DNA of 5,673 bases, taken from NCBI GenBank assembly GCA_037446035.1, contig JBBIJJ010000227.1:1-5673 (forward strand). The letters run 5' to 3'. Numbering within the stretch: the stretch's first letter is position 1; every line of letters begins with the position of its first letter. This DNA is from DSNY01 sp037446035. GTDB lineage: Bacteria > Pseudomonadota > Gammaproteobacteria > Burkholderiales > Burkholderiaceae_F. Below the pieces are notes generated by a model that saw only the letters and a list, made by a program, of their open reading frames with translations, was not told where the DNA came from and did not search any database. Positions 5,580-5,673 of the stretch are shown piece after piece. The position numbers and the translations under genes are program-made.

Positions 5580-5673
5580 TCAGCCCGCGGCGTGCAGCCA
5601 GGCGCGCGCCGCGTCGATCGCTTCCTCGTAGGCCAAGGCCCGACCCGCGCTCTCGGCGTTCGCATAAGCGGCA
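5580..5673 (-). CDS. C-terminal end of an unidentified gene (partial)
   Basis: The minus strand carries an open frame entering from the right edge and ending at TGA (5580-5582). The last 30 residues begin AAYANAESAGRALAYEEA and end ARAWLHAAG. Third positions are strongly G/C, as in the confident genes here, and the composition (Ala-rich amphipathic helix with YEEAIDAAR) is plausible for a protein C terminus. It is too short to name. It converges on the lipoprotein gene with the palindromic element between them. Confidence 0.5.
   Translation of the reverse strand, partial: AAYANAESAGRALAYEEAIDAARAWLHAAG

Noticed and set aside
5402..5665. 87-aa minus-strand frame covering the palindrome
   Set aside because: It lies almost entirely in the palindromic element and overlaps the better-supported partial C-terminal frame at the window edge; likely a translated repeat.

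Overview
The window is high-GC, with strong G/C preference at third codon positions. Its protein families (Bug/TctC-type periplasmic binding protein, a tartrate/D-malate-type decarboxylating dehydrogenase, an orphan Hcp, and small envelope proteins) fit a betaproteobacterium, most likely Burkholderiales. That placement is an inference from protein style, not a search result.

Layout, left to right. (1) 81-1149 (+): a beta-decarboxylating dehydrogenase of the tartrate/D-malate/isopropylmalate family, split by one extra base near 318-319. (2) 1150-1421: a spacer with a possible hairpin at the stop codon and copy 1 of a 109-bp dispersed repeat. (3) 1422-2366 (+): an exported Bug/TctC-family solute-binding protein with no transporter membrane genes in view. 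(4) 2393-3379 (-): a zinc-independent NADPH:quinone oxidoreductase-like MDR protein, convergent with the binding protein and preceded by an extended -10 promoter. (5) 3481-3690: copy 2 of the 109-bp repeat, whose right arm is expanded into a decaying 24-bp tandem array. (6) 3759-4234 (-): a full-length but frameshifted, stop-less hcp-like gene (type VI secretion tube protein family). (7) 4283-4309: a strong intrinsic terminator on the minus strand serving (8) 4374-4553 (-), a 59-aa single-pass membrane protein. (9) 4554-4959: a divergent intergenic region with no gene recognised. (10) 4960-5415 (+): a 151-aa lipoprotein of unknown function. (11) 5415-5558: a near-perfectly centred long palindromic element directly abutting the lipoprotein stop codon. 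(12) 5580-5673 (-): the last 30 codons of a gene that runs off the window.

How the genes relate: the dehydrogenase and the binding protein may form a small hydroxy/dicarboxylate uptake and oxidation module, since Bug proteins commonly bind carboxylates. The repeat between them and the missing permease genes make this tentative. The remaining genes look like unrelated single-gene units separated by repeats. Two independent one-base frame breaks (dehydrogenase, hcp) suggest either gene decay or draft-quality sequence. I see no convincing new multi-gene system. The most distinctive content is the repeat biology: three palindromic or tandem elements in 5.7 kb.
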